DNA of 64,000 nucleotides, from positions 744,001 through 808,000 of the forward strand of contig NZ_WWCK01000001.1 of NCBI RefSeq assembly GCF_009857435.1, written 5' to 3'. This document shows positions 52,336 through 61,277 of this stretch, piece after piece. The stretch's first letter is position 1. Each line of letters opens with the position of its first letter. The stretch comes from Duganella rivi. Its GTDB lineage: Bacteria > Pseudomonadota > Gammaproteobacteria > Burkholderiales > Burkholderiaceae_D. Made by a program: the position numbers and the translations under genes. Below the pieces are notes generated by a model. It searched no databases, had not been told where the DNA came from, and saw only the letters and a list, made by a program, of their open reading frames with translations.

Positions 52336-52530
52336 TTATTTAGCTACTACGAGTTTGACGATAGTTATCAGTAATCCTATGAACACAGCCACCGCCAGCA
52401 AGGCCGCGATGATGATGTGGAACGGGTTCAAGCCCTGCTGGTCCTCATCAAAATCACGCTTGCGGCGCAGGCCGACAAACGACCACAGCACAGCCTTCAC
52501 CGAATACAGGAAGCCGGGCTTTTTGCTCAT
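52336..52530 (-). CDS. DUF2970 small membrane protein
   Basis: 64 residues: VKAVLWSFVGLRRKRDFDEDQQGLNPFHIIIAALLAVAVFIGLLITIVKLVV, the classical DUF2970 pattern with one C-terminal helix, regularly found between Cox11 and subunit III genes in Burkholderiales. Adjacent to both (stop 21 bp before the next start). Presumed oxidase assembly factor; no experimental function known to me. Confidence 0.88.
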   Translation of the reverse strand: MSKKPGFLYSVKAVLWSFVGLRRKRDFDEDQQGLNPFHIIIAALLAVAVFIGLLITIVKLVVAK

Positions 52531-53067
52531 TTAATTGGCCGCCGTCTTGACCAAGCCGCCGCCCACTTCAAAGAAGGTGTACGACAGCGTGATCGTTTTT
52601 ACGTCCTTCGGCAGTTTCGGATCGATGTAAAACACCACCGGCATCTGCCGTGCTTCATTGGCCTTCAAGGTTTGCTGCTTGAAGCAGAAGCATTCAACTT
52701 TTAAAAAATACGGCGTCGCATTTTGCGGCGCGTAGCTTGGGATGGCTTGCGCATTCATCTCGCGCTTTTGCGTGTTGACCACTTCGTACATCACCGTGGT
52801 CAGCTCGCCCGGATGCACCGTCATGCTGTTGACCGTGGGCCGGAAGCGCCATGGGCCTTGCGCATTGCCGTCGAATTCGATGGTCACGCTGCGGGTTTTA
52901 TCCACCTGCGTGTTCTTGTCGAATTCGACCGTGCCATCCTTTTGCGTCAACACGTTCAAGCCCAGCGCTTCGCAGATCTGGCGGTAGAACGGGTTGAGCG
53001 CATAGGCAAAGCCGAACATCAGTACCGCGAAGATCGCCAGCTTGCCCAGTAACGCGCGATTACCCAT
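52531..53067 (-). CDS. ctaG: Cytochrome c oxidase assembly protein Cox11/CtaG
   Basis: 178 residues. One N-terminal membrane helix, then the immunoglobulin-like periplasmic domain with the copper site VECFCFKQQ (CFCF motif) and PVVFYIDPKLPKDVKTITLSYTFF. Inserts CuB into subunit I. The start MGNRALLGKL follows the small 35-residue gene by one base, and its stop abuts the DUF2970 gene. Confidence 0.95.
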   Translation of the reverse strand: MGNRALLGKLAIFAVLMFGFAYALNPFYRQICEALGLNVLTQKDGTVEFDKNTQVDKTRSVTIEFDGNAQGPWRFRPTVNSMTVHPGELTTVMYEVVNTQKREMNAQAIPSYAPQNATPYFLKVECFCFKQQTLKANEARQMPVVFYIDPKLPKDVKTITLSYTFFEVGGGLVKTAAN

Positions 53068-53068
53068 A

Positions 53069-53176
53069 TCAGCTCAGCCACATCCGTTTAACAAACACCG
53101 ACACGAAGAAGAACAAGGCCAGCCCGCCCAGAATCAGGGCGGTGCGCAAGTTATTCGGCTTAGGTTGGCCGCTCAT
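53069..53176 (-). CDS. Cytochrome oxidase small assembly protein (35 residues)
   Basis: The minus-strand frame from ATG 53174-53176 encodes MSGQPKPNNLRTALILGG, then a single hydrophobic helix (ALILGGLALFFFVSVFV) and the basic end KRMWLS, stop at 53069-53071. Very small proteins with this NNLRTALIL pattern lie between subunit I and Cox11 in betaproteobacteria. Two bases downstream of ctaD and one base upstream of ctaG, so translation is coupled. Confidence 0.8.
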   Translation of the reverse strand: MSGQPKPNNLRTALILGGLALFFFVSVFVKRMWLS

Positions 53177-53178
53177 GA

Positions 53179-54768
53179 TTATTTGAACTGTGGCGGGGTT
53201 TCAAAGGTGTGGAACGGCGCCGGCGACGGCACAGTCCACTCCAGGCCTTCCGCGCCTTCCCATGGCTTGTCTTCCGCTTTCTTGCCGCCGCGGATGGTCG
53301 GGATGATCACGCCGAACAGGAAGAACACTTGCGACAGGCCGAAACCGAAAGCGCCGATGGTGGCAATCATGTTGAAGTCGGTGAACTGCGCCGAGTAGTC
53401 GGCGTAGCGGCGCGGCATGCCGGCCAGACCCAGGAAGTGCATCGGGAAGAAAGTGATGTTGAAAGTAATCAGCGACAGCCAGAAGTGCGCCTTGCCCATG
53501 GTCTCGTTGTACATGTGGCCAGTCCATTTCGGCGACCAGTAGTAGAAACCGGCGAACAGTGCGAACAGCGAGCCGGCCACCAGCACGTAGTGGAAGTGCG
53601 CCACCACGTAGTAGGTGTCTTGCAGCTGGATGTCGATCGGGGTCACGGCCAGGATCAGGCCGGTGAAGCCGCCGATGGTGAACACGAAGATGAAGCCGAC
53701 GGCAAACAGCATCGGCGTTTCAAACGTCATCGAACCGCGCCACATGGTGGCGATCCAGTTGAACACTTTCACGCCGGTCGGCACCGCGATCAGCATGGTG
53801 GCGTACATGAAGAACAGCTGCGAGGTCACTGGCATGCCGGTGGTGAACATGTGGTGCGCCCACACGATGAACGACAGGATCGCGATCGACGCGGTGGCGT
53901 ACACCATCGACGCGTAGCCGAACAGCTGCTTGCGTGCAAACGCCGGCAGGATCTGCGAGACAATGCCGAACGCCGGCAGAATCATGATGTACACCTCTGG
54001 GTGGCCGAAGAACCAGAAGATGTGCTGGTACATGACCGGGTCGCCGCCGGCGGCCGCGTTGAAGAAGGTGGTGCCGAAGTGGCGGTCGGTCAGGGTCATG
54101 GTAATGGCGCCTGCCAGAACCGGCATCACAGCGATCAGCAGGTAGGCGGTAATCAGCCAGGTCCAGCAGAACATCGGCATCTTCATCAGGGTCATGCCAG
54201 GCGCGCGCATGTTAAGGATGGTGACGATGATGTTAATCGAGCCCATGATCGACGATGCGCCCATCAAGTGCATCGCGAAAATACCCATGTCCATGCCGGC
54301 GCCCATCTGGGTCGACAACGGCGCGTACAGGGTCCAGCCTGCAGCAGTCGCACCGCCCGGCACCAGGAACGAAGTCGCCAGCAGCAGCGCTGCCGGTGGC
54401 AGCAGCCAGAACGAGAAGTTGTTCATGCGGGCGAACGCCATATCGGACGCGCCGATCTGCAGCGGGATCATCCAGTTGGCGAAGCCAACGAAGGCCGGCA
54501 TGATGGCGCCGAACACCATCACCAGGCCGTGCATGGTGGTCAGCTGATTGAAGAACTCCGGCTGGAAGAATTGCAGGCCCGGCTTGAACAGCTCGGTACG
54601 GATGCCCAGCGCCAGCACGCCGCCCGACAGCAGCATGACGAAGGAGAACCACAGGTACAGCGTGCCGATATCCTTGTGGTTGGTAGCGAACAGCCAGCGC
54701 GACAGACCATGCGGATGGTCGTGTGCGTGGTCGTGATCGTGTGCGTGATCCAAAGTGCTCGTGCTCAT
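53179..54768 (-). CDS. ctaD: Cytochrome c oxidase subunit I
   Basis: 529-residue haem-copper oxidase core: twelve helices with the haem a / a3-CuB histidines ([49 protein letters not shown]) and the Tyr of the cross-link motif in GHPEVY. K- and D-channel residues characteristic of A-type oxidases are visible around [18 protein letters not shown]. The N-terminus is His/Asp rich ([16 protein letters not shown]), as in several Burkholderiales homologues. Starts 15 bp after ctaC. Confidence 0.97.
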   Translation of the reverse strand: MSTSTLDHAHDHDHAHDHPHGLSRWLFATNHKDIGTLYLWFSFVMLLSGGVLALGIRTELFKPGLQFFQPEFFNQLTTMHGLVMVFGAIMPAFVGFANWMIPLQIGASDMAFARMNNFSFWLLPPAALLLATSFLVPGGATAAGWTLYAPLSTQMGAGMDMGIFAMHLMGASSIMGSINIIVTILNMRAPGMTLMKMPMFCWTWLITAYLLIAVMPVLAGAITMTLTDRHFGTTFFNAAAGGDPVMYQHIFWFFGHPEVYIMILPAFGIVSQILPAFARKQLFGYASMVYATASIAILSFIVWAHHMFTTGMPVTSQLFFMYATMLIAVPTGVKVFNWIATMWRGSMTFETPMLFAVGFIFVFTIGGFTGLILAVTPIDIQLQDTYYVVAHFHYVLVAGSLFALFAGFYYWSPKWTGHMYNETMGKAHFWLSLITFNITFFPMHFLGLAGMPRRYADYSAQFTDFNMIATIGAFGFGLSQVFFLFGVIIPTIRGGKKAEDKPWEGAEGLEWTVPSPAPFHTFETPPQFK

Positions 54769-54783
54769 GTGTAACGCTCCTGA

Positions 54784-56007
54784 TTACTTACGGGCAGCCA
54801 GGACTTCGGCTGGTTGAACGATGTTCTCGGCGGCCTTGTTCGACCAGCTATTGCGGGTGTAAGTAATCACAGCCGCGATATCCGTATCCGACAGTTGCTT
54901 CCAAGCTGGCATTTCGGCAGGATATTTCCCGCTCTTCTTACCGTGCAGCAGAACGTTGATTTGTTCGGCCTTAGGACCATTCACAGCTTCCGAACCATCG
55001 AGCGGCGCGAAGGCAGCCGGCACACCCTTGCCGTTGGCCTGGTGGCAAACCACGCAGTTGGTGTTGTAGACTTTTTCGCCCTTGGTTTTCAGTTCGTCGA
55101 TGGTCCAGACCTTGTTTGGATCATCGGCCAATGCGGCCATTTCTTTCTTCTTGCCGTCGACCCAGGTCTTGTACTCGGCATCGGTTACCACACGCACCAC
55201 GATAGGCATGAAGGCGTGCTCCTTGCCGCACAGTTCCGAGCAGTAGCCGCGGAAGGTGCCGGTGTGTTCGGCCTTGAACCAGGTGTCGCGCACGAAGCCC
55301 GGAATCGCGTCTTGCTTGACGGCGAAGGCCGGGATCGACCACGAGTGGATCACGTCATTGGCGGTGGTGATAAGGCGGATTTTGCGGTGGACTGGCACGA
55401 CAACCTCGTTGTCGACTTCCATCAGGTAGTTGTCGCCGCGCTTCTCAGTTGGCTCGAAGCCCGGTGCGCCCACTTGCGCGCGCGGGGTGGACAGGGTGGA
55501 CAGGAAGCTGATGCCCTCGCCTTCGCCCTTGAGGTAATCGTAGCCCCACTTCCACTGCATGCCGGTGACCTTGATGGTGATGTCGGCGTTGGAGGTGTCC
55601 TTCATGCCGACCACGGTGCGGGTGGCAGGCAGCGCCATCCCGATCACGATCAGGAACGGCACGATAGTCCACGCGACTTCAACGGCGGTCGATTCGTGGA
55701 AAGTGGCCGGCTTGTGGCCCAGCGACTTGCGGTGCTTGAAGATGGAATAGAACATCACGCCAAACACTGCGATGAAGATGACAAGGCAGACGCCCATCAT
55801 CCAGTTATGCAGGCTATAAACTTCGGTGGCGATTTGGGTGGCGGGAGGTTGCAGGTTCAGTTCATTGGCGATTGGTCCGCCGGTGCCGCCGGTGGCTGCG
55901 GCGTAGGTGCCAGTGCTTGCTGCGGTCTCAGCTGCCCACGCCGGCAATCCTGCTGCCAGCATCGACAGTCCGAGCATCAACGCTTGAAGTCGCTTCGCAT
56001 GTTTCAT
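54784..56007 (-). CDS. ctaC: Cytochrome c oxidase subunit II with fused cytochrome c domain (caa3 type)
   Basis: 407 residues. Signal peptide MLGLSMLAAGLPAWA, two membrane helices (about 66-88 and 112-130), CuA domain with His221, Cys256, Cys260, His264 and Met267 (YCSELCGKEHAFM), and a C-terminal class I cytochrome c with CVVCH (318-322) and Met in the KYPAEMPAW segment as sixth ligand. The fusion makes this a caa3-type enzyme receiving electrons from cytochrome c. First gene of the oxidase cluster, downstream of a 340-bp non-coding interval. Confidence 0.96.
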   Translation of the reverse strand: MKHAKRLQALMLGLSMLAAGLPAWAAETAASTGTYAAATGGTGGPIANELNLQPPATQIATEVYSLHNWMMGVCLVIFIAVFGVMFYSIFKHRKSLGHKPATFHESTAVEVAWTIVPFLIVIGMALPATRTVVGMKDTSNADITIKVTGMQWKWGYDYLKGEGEGISFLSTLSTPRAQVGAPGFEPTEKRGDNYLMEVDNEVVVPVHRKIRLITTANDVIHSWSIPAFAVKQDAIPGFVRDTWFKAEHTGTFRGYCSELCGKEHAFMPIVVRVVTDAEYKTWVDGKKKEMAALADDPNKVWTIDELKTKGEKVYNTNCVVCHQANGKGVPAAFAPLDGSEAVNGPKAEQINVLLHGKKSGKYPAEMPAWKQLSDTDIAAVITYTRNSWSNKAAENIVQPAEVLAARK

Positions 56008-56346
56008 GTTTTCCCCAACTGCCCAAGAAATTAAAATAATTTTTTTAACGTCTTACCGGCTATCGGTGAACTGAACCGGCGACGCTCCTTAAACAACTCA
56101 CGCCGGCCTGTTCGTACTGCTGAGGAACAACCCTGGCGCTCGATTCTGCTTAATTCAACTGCTCGTTCGTGCTCGATGTAACCTGATTTCGCCGGGGGTC
56201 GCGGGTTTATAGCTGGCGACGTGACATGCTGGCAAAATTAGTGAATGATTATATAGAACAAAAACGATGCACATCAACAAATAATCGATTTCACAACTAT
56301 CGTGTTGCCAGCGGCCTTACGCCGCATGGCAACATGAAATCCACTC
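56008..56346. other. Non-coding interval upstream of the oxidase cluster
   Basis: A+T-rich, no credible gene. It must contain the ctaC promoter (read to the left). A stem-loop (56304-56333) lies at the other end. Confidence 0.5.
56304..56333 (-). terminator. Hairpin downstream of the BioC-like gene, possible terminator
   Basis: GTTGCCA-GCGGC / GCCGC-A-TGGCAAC stem with a CTTAC loop, 14 bp after the stop. No T tract follows on the minus strand. Confidence 0.4.
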
Positions 56347-57270
56347 TTAGCGCGGCTTGCGCGGCGGATCAAAACGGATAATGGCTTCGCCCTTGGAAGT
56401 CACCTTCGGGGCAGGCCGGAAGGCGTGACCGTAGATAACTTCAAAGGTCAGGCCGAGTTTCCCATCGGAACGACGACCGCGTTCCAGCGACTCCAGCATG
56501 CGCTGCCAGGCGGCCTTGCCCATCATGCTGCGGCGCAACGTTGTCAGCGGATTACCGCCCAGTGCGCGTACGTCTGCCAGCAACGCTTGTGGCGTTTCAT
56601 AGGTCACCGTGATGGTTTCCATGTCCAAAACCGGGGTGGAAAAACCGGCTTCAACCAGCTGATCGCCGAAATCGTGCATATCGACGAAAGGCAACACATG
56701 CGGCGCGAGGTCGGCTTCGGCAAACGCATGGCGCAGCTCGCGCAGCGAGTCCGGGCCGAAGGTGGAAAACATCAGCAAGCTATTCACGCGCAGCACGCGG
56801 CGCCACTCGGCAAACACGCGGTCCGGCTGCGGGTGCCAGTGCAAAGCCAGGTTAGACCACACGAGGTCCAGCGAGTTCGGGCCCAGCGGCAGCTCGGCAA
56901 AATCGCCGCACAGCAGGTCGACGCCACTTTTCGACGGCAGCAACTTGCTGATCAGCTGATTCAGCGAGGAAGACCTGGGGCCCGGCGCCTGGGCGGCGTG
57001 CAGCATGGCTTCGGCGGCGTCCAAACCGAGAATCTGGGCGGCGGGATACGATTTTTGCAACAAGGGCAAATCGGCGCCGGTTCCGCAACCGGCGTCCAAA
57101 ACGCGCTGAGGCGCTATTTTAATCAATTCCAGCCGATCGAACATGCGCGAAGATACTTCACGGCGCAGGAAATCGGCGGGCGCGATGCGTTCAGGGCGGG
57201 AAAACAGCTTGCGCACGCGTTCGAGGTCGATCGGGGCGCTGAGTTTAGGGGGATTAGCAGGGACTTGCAT
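56347..57270 (-). CDS. SAM-dependent methyltransferase, BioC-like
   Basis: 307 residues. SAM-binding motif I VLDAGCGTGADL (about 71-82), DLVWSNLALHWHPQPDRVFAEWRRVLR (motif V-VI region), and the C-terminal MGKAAWQRMLESLERGRRSDGKLGLTFEVIYGHAF, all typical of malonyl-ACP O-methyltransferase BioC and its relatives. BioC starts pimelate synthesis for biotin. No other bio gene is in the window, so the assignment is by family resemblance. Start at MQVPANPPKLS. Confidence 0.82.
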   Translation of the reverse strand: MQVPANPPKLSAPIDLERVRKLFSRPERIAPADFLRREVSSRMFDRLELIKIAPQRVLDAGCGTGADLPLLQKSYPAAQILGLDAAEAMLHAAQAPGPRSSSLNQLISKLLPSKSGVDLLCGDFAELPLGPNSLDLVWSNLALHWHPQPDRVFAEWRRVLRVNSLLMFSTFGPDSLRELRHAFAEADLAPHVLPFVDMHDFGDQLVEAGFSTPVLDMETITVTYETPQALLADVRALGGNPLTTLRRSMMGKAAWQRMLESLERGRRSDGKLGLTFEVIYGHAFRPAPKVTSKGEAIIRFDPPRKPR

Positions 57271-57366
57271 GGTGAAGAGTCGTTGTAATGCGATAATGTC
57301 GGCAGTGTACATGGTTGCACGCCATCGCGACGACGGCCGGGCCGGTTTTCATAGCGGGAGCGTGGC

Positions 57367-58239
57367 ATGAATGGCAAGATAAATCGAACGGCAACACGCC
57401 CAGCCGGGCTGCGCGAACTGCTCCGCCGCAGCGCCGGTGCGTTGCTGGCGCTGCTGCTGCCGAACGACTGCGCCCTATGCGGCGGCACCAGCATCGACGC
57501 GCTTTGCCCCGGCTGCAACGCCCAGTTCTTCGGTCCCGCCGCCGCCATCGCCCGCTGCCCCCGCTGCGCCAACCCGCTACCGGGAACCCCGCAGCCTGAG
57601 CATTCAGGGTCAGCTCTGTCATTCGGACACGAGCTCGGCGGTGGGCCGCAGGGAAAGTCGGGGTCAGTTCTGCCAATCGCACACGGCCTCGGCGGTCAGC
57701 TGTGCGGCAGCTGCCTCGCCAGCCCACCAGCGTTTGACCGCACGCTGGTCGCTGCCGATTATGCCTTGCCGGTCGACCAGCTGGTGTTGCAGCTAAAATT
57801 CGGCCACCGCTTGGCGCTGGCCCCGCTGTGCGCCCGCTTGCTGCGCGACGCCGTGCTGTCCCAACCGGACTACACGCTGCCCGCCCTGCTGTGCCCGGTG
57901 CCGCTGGGGCCGCGCAGGCTGGCCGAGCGCGGCTACAACCAGGCACTGGAAATCGCCAGACCGCTGGCGCGCAGCATGGGCGTCGCCCTGCACGCGCAAC
58001 TGGTGGTGCGAGTCCACGAAACCGCGGCCCAGAGCAGCGTCGCGCCCGAGCAGCGCCGGCAAAACATCGCCGGCGCCTTTGCCGTGCCGGACGCCGCACT
58101 GGTGGCAGGCCGCCACATCGGCGTCGTCGATGACGTGATGACCAGCGGCCGCACCTTGAACGAACTGGCGGCAACGCTAAAGCGCCACGGCGCGGCGCAA
58201 GTGAGCAACCTGGTGTTTGCCCGTACGCCGCCGAATTGA
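57367..58239 (+). CDS. ComF family phosphoribosyltransferase-like protein with an internal repeat insertion
   Basis: 290 residues. N-terminal zinc-finger part with CALCGG (Cys35, Cys38), CPGC (47-50), RCPRC (64-67) and CGSC (113-116), followed by a PRTase fold with the PRPP loop VVDDVMTSGRTLNEL. ComF is linked to DNA uptake in competence. Between CPRCANPLPG and LCGSCLASPP lie about 34 extra residues, made of a repeated 14-residue unit (SGSALSFGHELGGG and SGSVLPIAHGLGGQ, period 18 residues). These come from a repeated DNA element (see separate entry) and enlarge the finger without breaking the frame. Followed 18 bp later by trmL. Confidence 0.88.
   Translation: MNGKINRTATRPAGLRELLRRSAGALLALLLPNDCALCGGTSIDALCPGCNAQFFGPAAAIARCPRCANPLPGTPQPEHSGSALSFGHELGGGPQGKSGSVLPIAHGLGGQLCGSCLASPPAFDRTLVAADYALPVDQLVLQLKFGHRLALAPLCARLLRDAVLSQPDYTLPALLCPVPLGPRRLAERGYNQALEIARPLARSMGVALHAQLVVRVHETAAQSSVAPEQRRQNIAGAFAVPDAALVAGRHIGVVDDVMTSGRTLNELAATLKRHGAAQVSNLVFARTPPN
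57602..57699 (+). repeat. Two tandem diverged copies of a dispersed repeat inside comF
   Basis: Units 57604-57645 and 57658-57699, 54 bp apart, identical at 33 of 42 positions. The first 30 bases (57602-57631) are found again exactly, inverted, at 58761-58790. Both units begin GGGTCAG after TC(A/G) and contain ACACG. Confidence 0.8.
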
Positions 58240-58257
58240 TTTAAAAAGGAAAACAGC

Positions 58258-58728
58258 ATGTTCCACGTAGTCTTGGTTCACCCAGAAATCCCGCCGAACA
58301 CCGGCAACGTCATCCGCCTGTGCGCCAACACCGGCGCGCAGCTGCACCTGATCGAGCCGCTGGGCTTCCCGCTGGAAGACTCCAAGCTCAAGCGAGCCGG
58401 CCTCGATTACCACGAGTACGCGCGCATGAAAGTGCACAGGAACTGGGAAGCGTTCCTGGCCGAAGTCCAGCCCGACCAAAGCCGCATGTACGCGATGACC
58501 ACGCACGGCAGCTCACCGTTCGGCCAATGCGTCTTCCAGCCGGGCGACGTGTTCGTATTCGGCTCCGAAACCGCCGGCCTGCCGGTAGCGCTACGCGAAA
58601 GCTTCCCACCAGCCCAGCGCATCCGCCTGCCGATGCGCCCGGACAACCGCAGCATGAACCTGTCCAACACGGTCGCTGTGGTTGTGTTCGAAGCGTGGCG
58701 CCAAAACGGCTACGCCGGCGGCGCCTGA
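58258..58728 (+). CDS. trmL: tRNA (cytidine(34)-2'-O)-methyltransferase TrmL
   Basis: 156-residue SPOUT-class enzyme methylating the wobble nucleotide of some leucine tRNAs. Compact family size, start MFHVVLVHPEIPPNTGNVIRL, and the trefoil-knot motifs FVFGSETAGLP, and RLPMRPDNRSMNLSNTVAVVVFEAWRQ are all intact. AAAAAGGAA before the ATG is a good ribosome binding site. Likely co-transcribed with comF, whose stop is 18 bp away. Confidence 0.95.
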   Translation: MFHVVLVHPEIPPNTGNVIRLCANTGAQLHLIEPLGFPLEDSKLKRAGLDYHEYARMKVHRNWEAFLAEVQPDQSRMYAMTTHGSSPFGQCVFQPGDVFVFGSETAGLPVALRESFPPAQRIRLPMRPDNRSMNLSNTVAVVVFEAWRQNGYAGGA

Positions 58729-58744
58729 AACGTATTGAGGCAGC

Positions 58745-59719
58745 TCAAAGATCCTGTGCGCGTGTCCGAATGACAGAGCTGACCCTGAATTGCGGGCGCG
58801 CATGCAGCCACACCGAGCCCGACACACCGGCAATCAGCAGCACAATCGCCATCAGCTCCAACGGGCGAGGCGCTTGGTGCTGATACAAGAAACCGTACAG
58901 CAGCCCGAACAAGGTTTCGAATAGCAGTAGCTGCCCCGACAGGGTCACCGGCACGCGCCGGCTCGCAATATTCCACAGCTGATTACCGATCACCGACGCG
59001 CCCAGCGCGACTATCGACACCACGCTCCAGAAACGCAGCCAATCGCGCACGGCGCCACTCTCGCCCGGCCCGCCGGCCCAGCCGCATGCATAAGCCACAA
59101 CCGCCATCAGCAACGCCACCACGCCGGTACTCAAGCCATACAAGCCCGACCACGCCGCGCCACTGAAATGCGGATTGCGCTTGAGGAAGCGCGCGTTGTC
59201 CACCGCGTACCAAGTCCAGCACAGCAGCGCACCAAACGCACACAGCATGCCCAGTGCGACCTGCGTCCACGCCGCCTGCCGCGCGGCGGCATGCGTGAAC
59301 ACGTCAACGTTGATACACACAATCCCCGCCACCACCAGCGCCAGCGGCCAAACCAACTGGCGCAATGGCAGCGCGCCATGATCGCGCCGTCCCAGCAAGG
59401 TCACGCTCAACGGTAGCAAGCCGATAATCAGGGAGGCCGCCGCCACACCGGCCAACTGCACGCCAGTCGATAGCAGCAAGTAGTAGACGATATTCCCCGC
59501 CAGCGCATGCCGCAGCAGCACCCGGCAATCGTCGCGCGTTAGCCGGCGCAGCAGGCCGCTCAAACGCGGCATCATCAGCACCAGGGTAATCAAGCCATAC
59601 GCCAGATAGCGCCCCAGCGCCAGCTCCACCGGCGAGAACTCCGCCAGCCAGCGCGGCATAACAAAAATCATGCCCCAGAAGGCACCGGCCGCCAGGCCGC
59701 ACAAAACGCCATACCACAT
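58745..59719 (-). CDS. EamA/DMT family transporter with repeat-derived C-terminus
   Basis: 324 residues, ten helices in two EamA-like halves (AAGAFWGMIFVMPRWLAEFSPVELALGRY at the start, YGLSTGVVALLMAVV and WNIASRRVPVTLSGQLLLFETLFGLLYGFLY in the second half). DMT exporters move amino acids or other metabolites. The start MWYGVLCG follows AGGAG. The last residues (QFRVSSVIRTRAQDL) are encoded by a copy of the repeat also present in comF; the element supplies the stop codon. Same strand and 58 bp downstream of the AraC gene, whose likely target it is. Confidence 0.88.
   Translation of the reverse strand: MWYGVLCGLAAGAFWGMIFVMPRWLAEFSPVELALGRYLAYGLITLVLMMPRLSGLLRRLTRDDCRVLLRHALAGNIVYYLLLSTGVQLAGVAAASLIIGLLPLSVTLLGRRDHGALPLRQLVWPLALVVAGIVCINVDVFTHAAARQAAWTQVALGMLCAFGALLCWTWYAVDNARFLKRNPHFSGAAWSGLYGLSTGVVALLMAVVAYACGWAGGPGESGAVRDWLRFWSVVSIVALGASVIGNQLWNIASRRVPVTLSGQLLLFETLFGLLYGFLYQHQAPRPLELMAIVLLIAGVSGSVWLHARPQFRVSSVIRTRAQDL
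58761..58790 (-). repeat. Third copy of the comF repeat, at the 3' end of the EamA gene
   Basis: Reverse complement identical to 57602-57631 over 30 bp. It is read in a different frame here and forms codons of the last residues of the transporter. Confidence 0.85.
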
Positions 59720-59777
59720 AACAGTCTCCTTTCGGGAGACAGTGTGGCGGCACGCGGCCATTAAAGATTGTGCAGGA

Positions 59778-60515
59778 CTAGCGCATTTTTGTCTGATTCT
59801 GCTGTCGATACGCCAGCGGCGTGATATCCATGGCGCGCCGCATCGCATGCGTCAGCGCGCTTTGATCGGCGTAGCCGGCCAAGATGGACAACTGCGCAAT
59901 CGGCAACGATGATTCCACCAACTGCCGGCACACGAAGCGCAGACGCATCGCATTCAGCCAAGCCAGCGGCGTGGTATCCAACTCCTCGCGGAACACGCGA
60001 TGCAGACGGCTCACGCTCAAGCAAGCCACTTGCGCCATGCTCTCGGTATTCCACGCGCGGCCGGGCGCCGCTTCAAACTGCGTCAGCGCCGCTTGCAGGC
60101 GCGATGCAGGGCGCAACGGCTGCCTGGTCACCGATTCCAGCAGCAACGGCGTCCAATTCGCCAGCACGCCGGCGCTGGCCGCGCCCTGCTCCTGCAGCAG
60201 GCCCATGAAATCGATCAGCTTGGCGGTGGCCGCACTAACCGGCGCAAACGGCCGCGCCGCCAGCAAGCCCGCCGTCTCGTCAGGCACGGCAGCCAAATCA
60301 AAATCCAAAATCAATGAGGCGTTGGGCTCGTGAGAAAACTGCGTATGCACCAGCCCCGGTGCAATGAAGGCGGCCCGCAGCGGATGCAGCAAGTCGCCTT
60401 GACCATTGATGTCCAAGGTCAGCTTGCCGCGCAACGGTAAAACCATCTGAGCGAAATCGTGCGCATCCGAGAACGGATCGTCGTAGCTGCGCAAATCGAT
60501 TTCGGTCGCGCTCAT
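59778..60515 (-). CDS. AraC family transcriptional regulator
   Basis: 245 residues. N-terminal cupin-like sensor (LPLRGKLTLDINGQGDLLHPLRAAFIAPGLVHTQF) and C-terminal double helix-turn-helix (RAWNTESMAQVACLSVSRLHRVFREELDTTPLAWLNAMRLRFVCRQL ... QLSILAGYADQSALTHAMRRAMDITPLAYR). Start at MSATEIDLRSYDD; the stop of the upstream small gene overlaps it (ATGA). Related to regulators of neighbouring DMT exporters, so control of the EamA gene is likely. Inducer unknown. Confidence 0.88.
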   Translation of the reverse strand: MSATEIDLRSYDDPFSDAHDFAQMVLPLRGKLTLDINGQGDLLHPLRAAFIAPGLVHTQFSHEPNASLILDFDLAAVPDETAGLLAARPFAPVSAATAKLIDFMGLLQEQGAASAGVLANWTPLLLESVTRQPLRPASRLQAALTQFEAAPGRAWNTESMAQVACLSVSRLHRVFREELDTTPLAWLNAMRLRFVCRQLVESSLPIAQLSILAGYADQSALTHAMRRAMDITPLAYRQQNQTKMR

Positions 60516-60799
60516 CGCCGCGCGCCCCACACGGCCAGCAGCGCCAGCAAGCCCGCGCCCAGTAAGCCGACCAGCACAGTAGTCCCGGCCATGATGGCAG
60601 CCGGATTCCGCAAACCTGAAAACTCGGCCGCAAACGCCAGCACGACCGCCGTCACCAGCTGCGCCGGCAGCACAAAGCGCAAATTGCGGAAGGCCCACGG
60701 ATTCTGACGCAGCCAATATTTGCGCGCGACCATCAGCGGCGGCCCCCACAACGCCAGCAGGAACGCCAACACCGCCACCAAGATCAGGATGATCCTCAT
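60512..60799 (-). CDS. Small membrane protein of unknown function
   Basis: 95 residues, three predicted helices (about 3-20, 45-63, 70-90). No family recognised; the ARKYWLRQNPWAFRNLRFVLPAQ segment is distinctive. Coupled to both neighbours by ATGA overlaps: its start overlaps the rfaE2 stop and its stop overlaps the AraC start. Its place directly after rfaE2 suggests an envelope role, but this is speculation. Confidence 0.7.
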   Translation of the reverse strand: MRIILILVAVLAFLLALWGPPLMVARKYWLRQNPWAFRNLRFVLPAQLVTAVVLAFAAEFSGLRNPAAIMAGTTVLVGLLGAGLLALLAVWGARR

Positions 60800-61275
60800 T
60801 TGAACGACCGCACCTTGGCCAGCAACTTGGTCGTCGAGCGGTCATGCTCGAAGTCGATCGCCACCGCCTCGCCGCCGTAAGCGATCACCGCTTTGCCTTC
60901 CGGGATAGCATCCATCTGGTAATCGCCGCCCTTGGCGTAGATTTCTGGACGCGCTTCCTGCACCACTTCCAGCGCAGTGTCCTCGTCAAAGTCCACCACC
61001 AGGCTGACCGACTCCAGCGCCGCCAGCACCGCCATGCGATCGCCGCAATTGTTCAGCGGCCTATCATCGCCCTTGCCCAGCCGCTTGACCGACGCATCGG
61101 TATTGGCCGCCACCACCAGCGACGCGCCCAGCGCGCGCGCCTGCGCCAGATAGGTCACATGGCCGCGATGCAGAATATCGAACACGCCGTTGGTCAGCAC
61201 CACCGGCTTCGGCAGCGCCGCCACGCGCGCAGCCAATTCGGCGCGGGTACAAATCTTGTCTTCAAATTGAGGCAT
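60796..61275 (-). CDS. rfaE2: D-glycero-beta-D-manno-heptose 1-phosphate adenylyltransferase
   Basis: 159-residue nucleotidyltransferase forming ADP-D-glycero-D-manno-heptose for LPS inner core. TNGVFDILHRGHVTYL contains the HxGH nucleotide-binding motif (His36, His39) after GxFD; the C-terminus DRSTTKLLAKVRSFK has a variant of the ISSTKI-type motif. This is a stand-alone form of the C-terminal domain of HldE, the split organisation used by many betaproteobacteria. Three bases downstream of pilU. Confidence 0.93.
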   Translation of the reverse strand: MPQFEDKICTRAELAARVAALPKPVVLTNGVFDILHRGHVTYLAQARALGASLVVAANTDASVKRLGKGDDRPLNNCGDRMAVLAALESVSLVVDFDEDTALEVVQEARPEIYAKGGDYQMDAIPEGKAVIAYGGEAVAIDFEHDRSTTKLLAKVRSFK

Positions 61276-61277
61276 AG

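Noticed and set aside
53209..54774. 521-codon frame antisense to oxidase subunit I
   Set aside because: Low-complexity His/Arg/Gln sequence, a mirror of a highly conserved gene.
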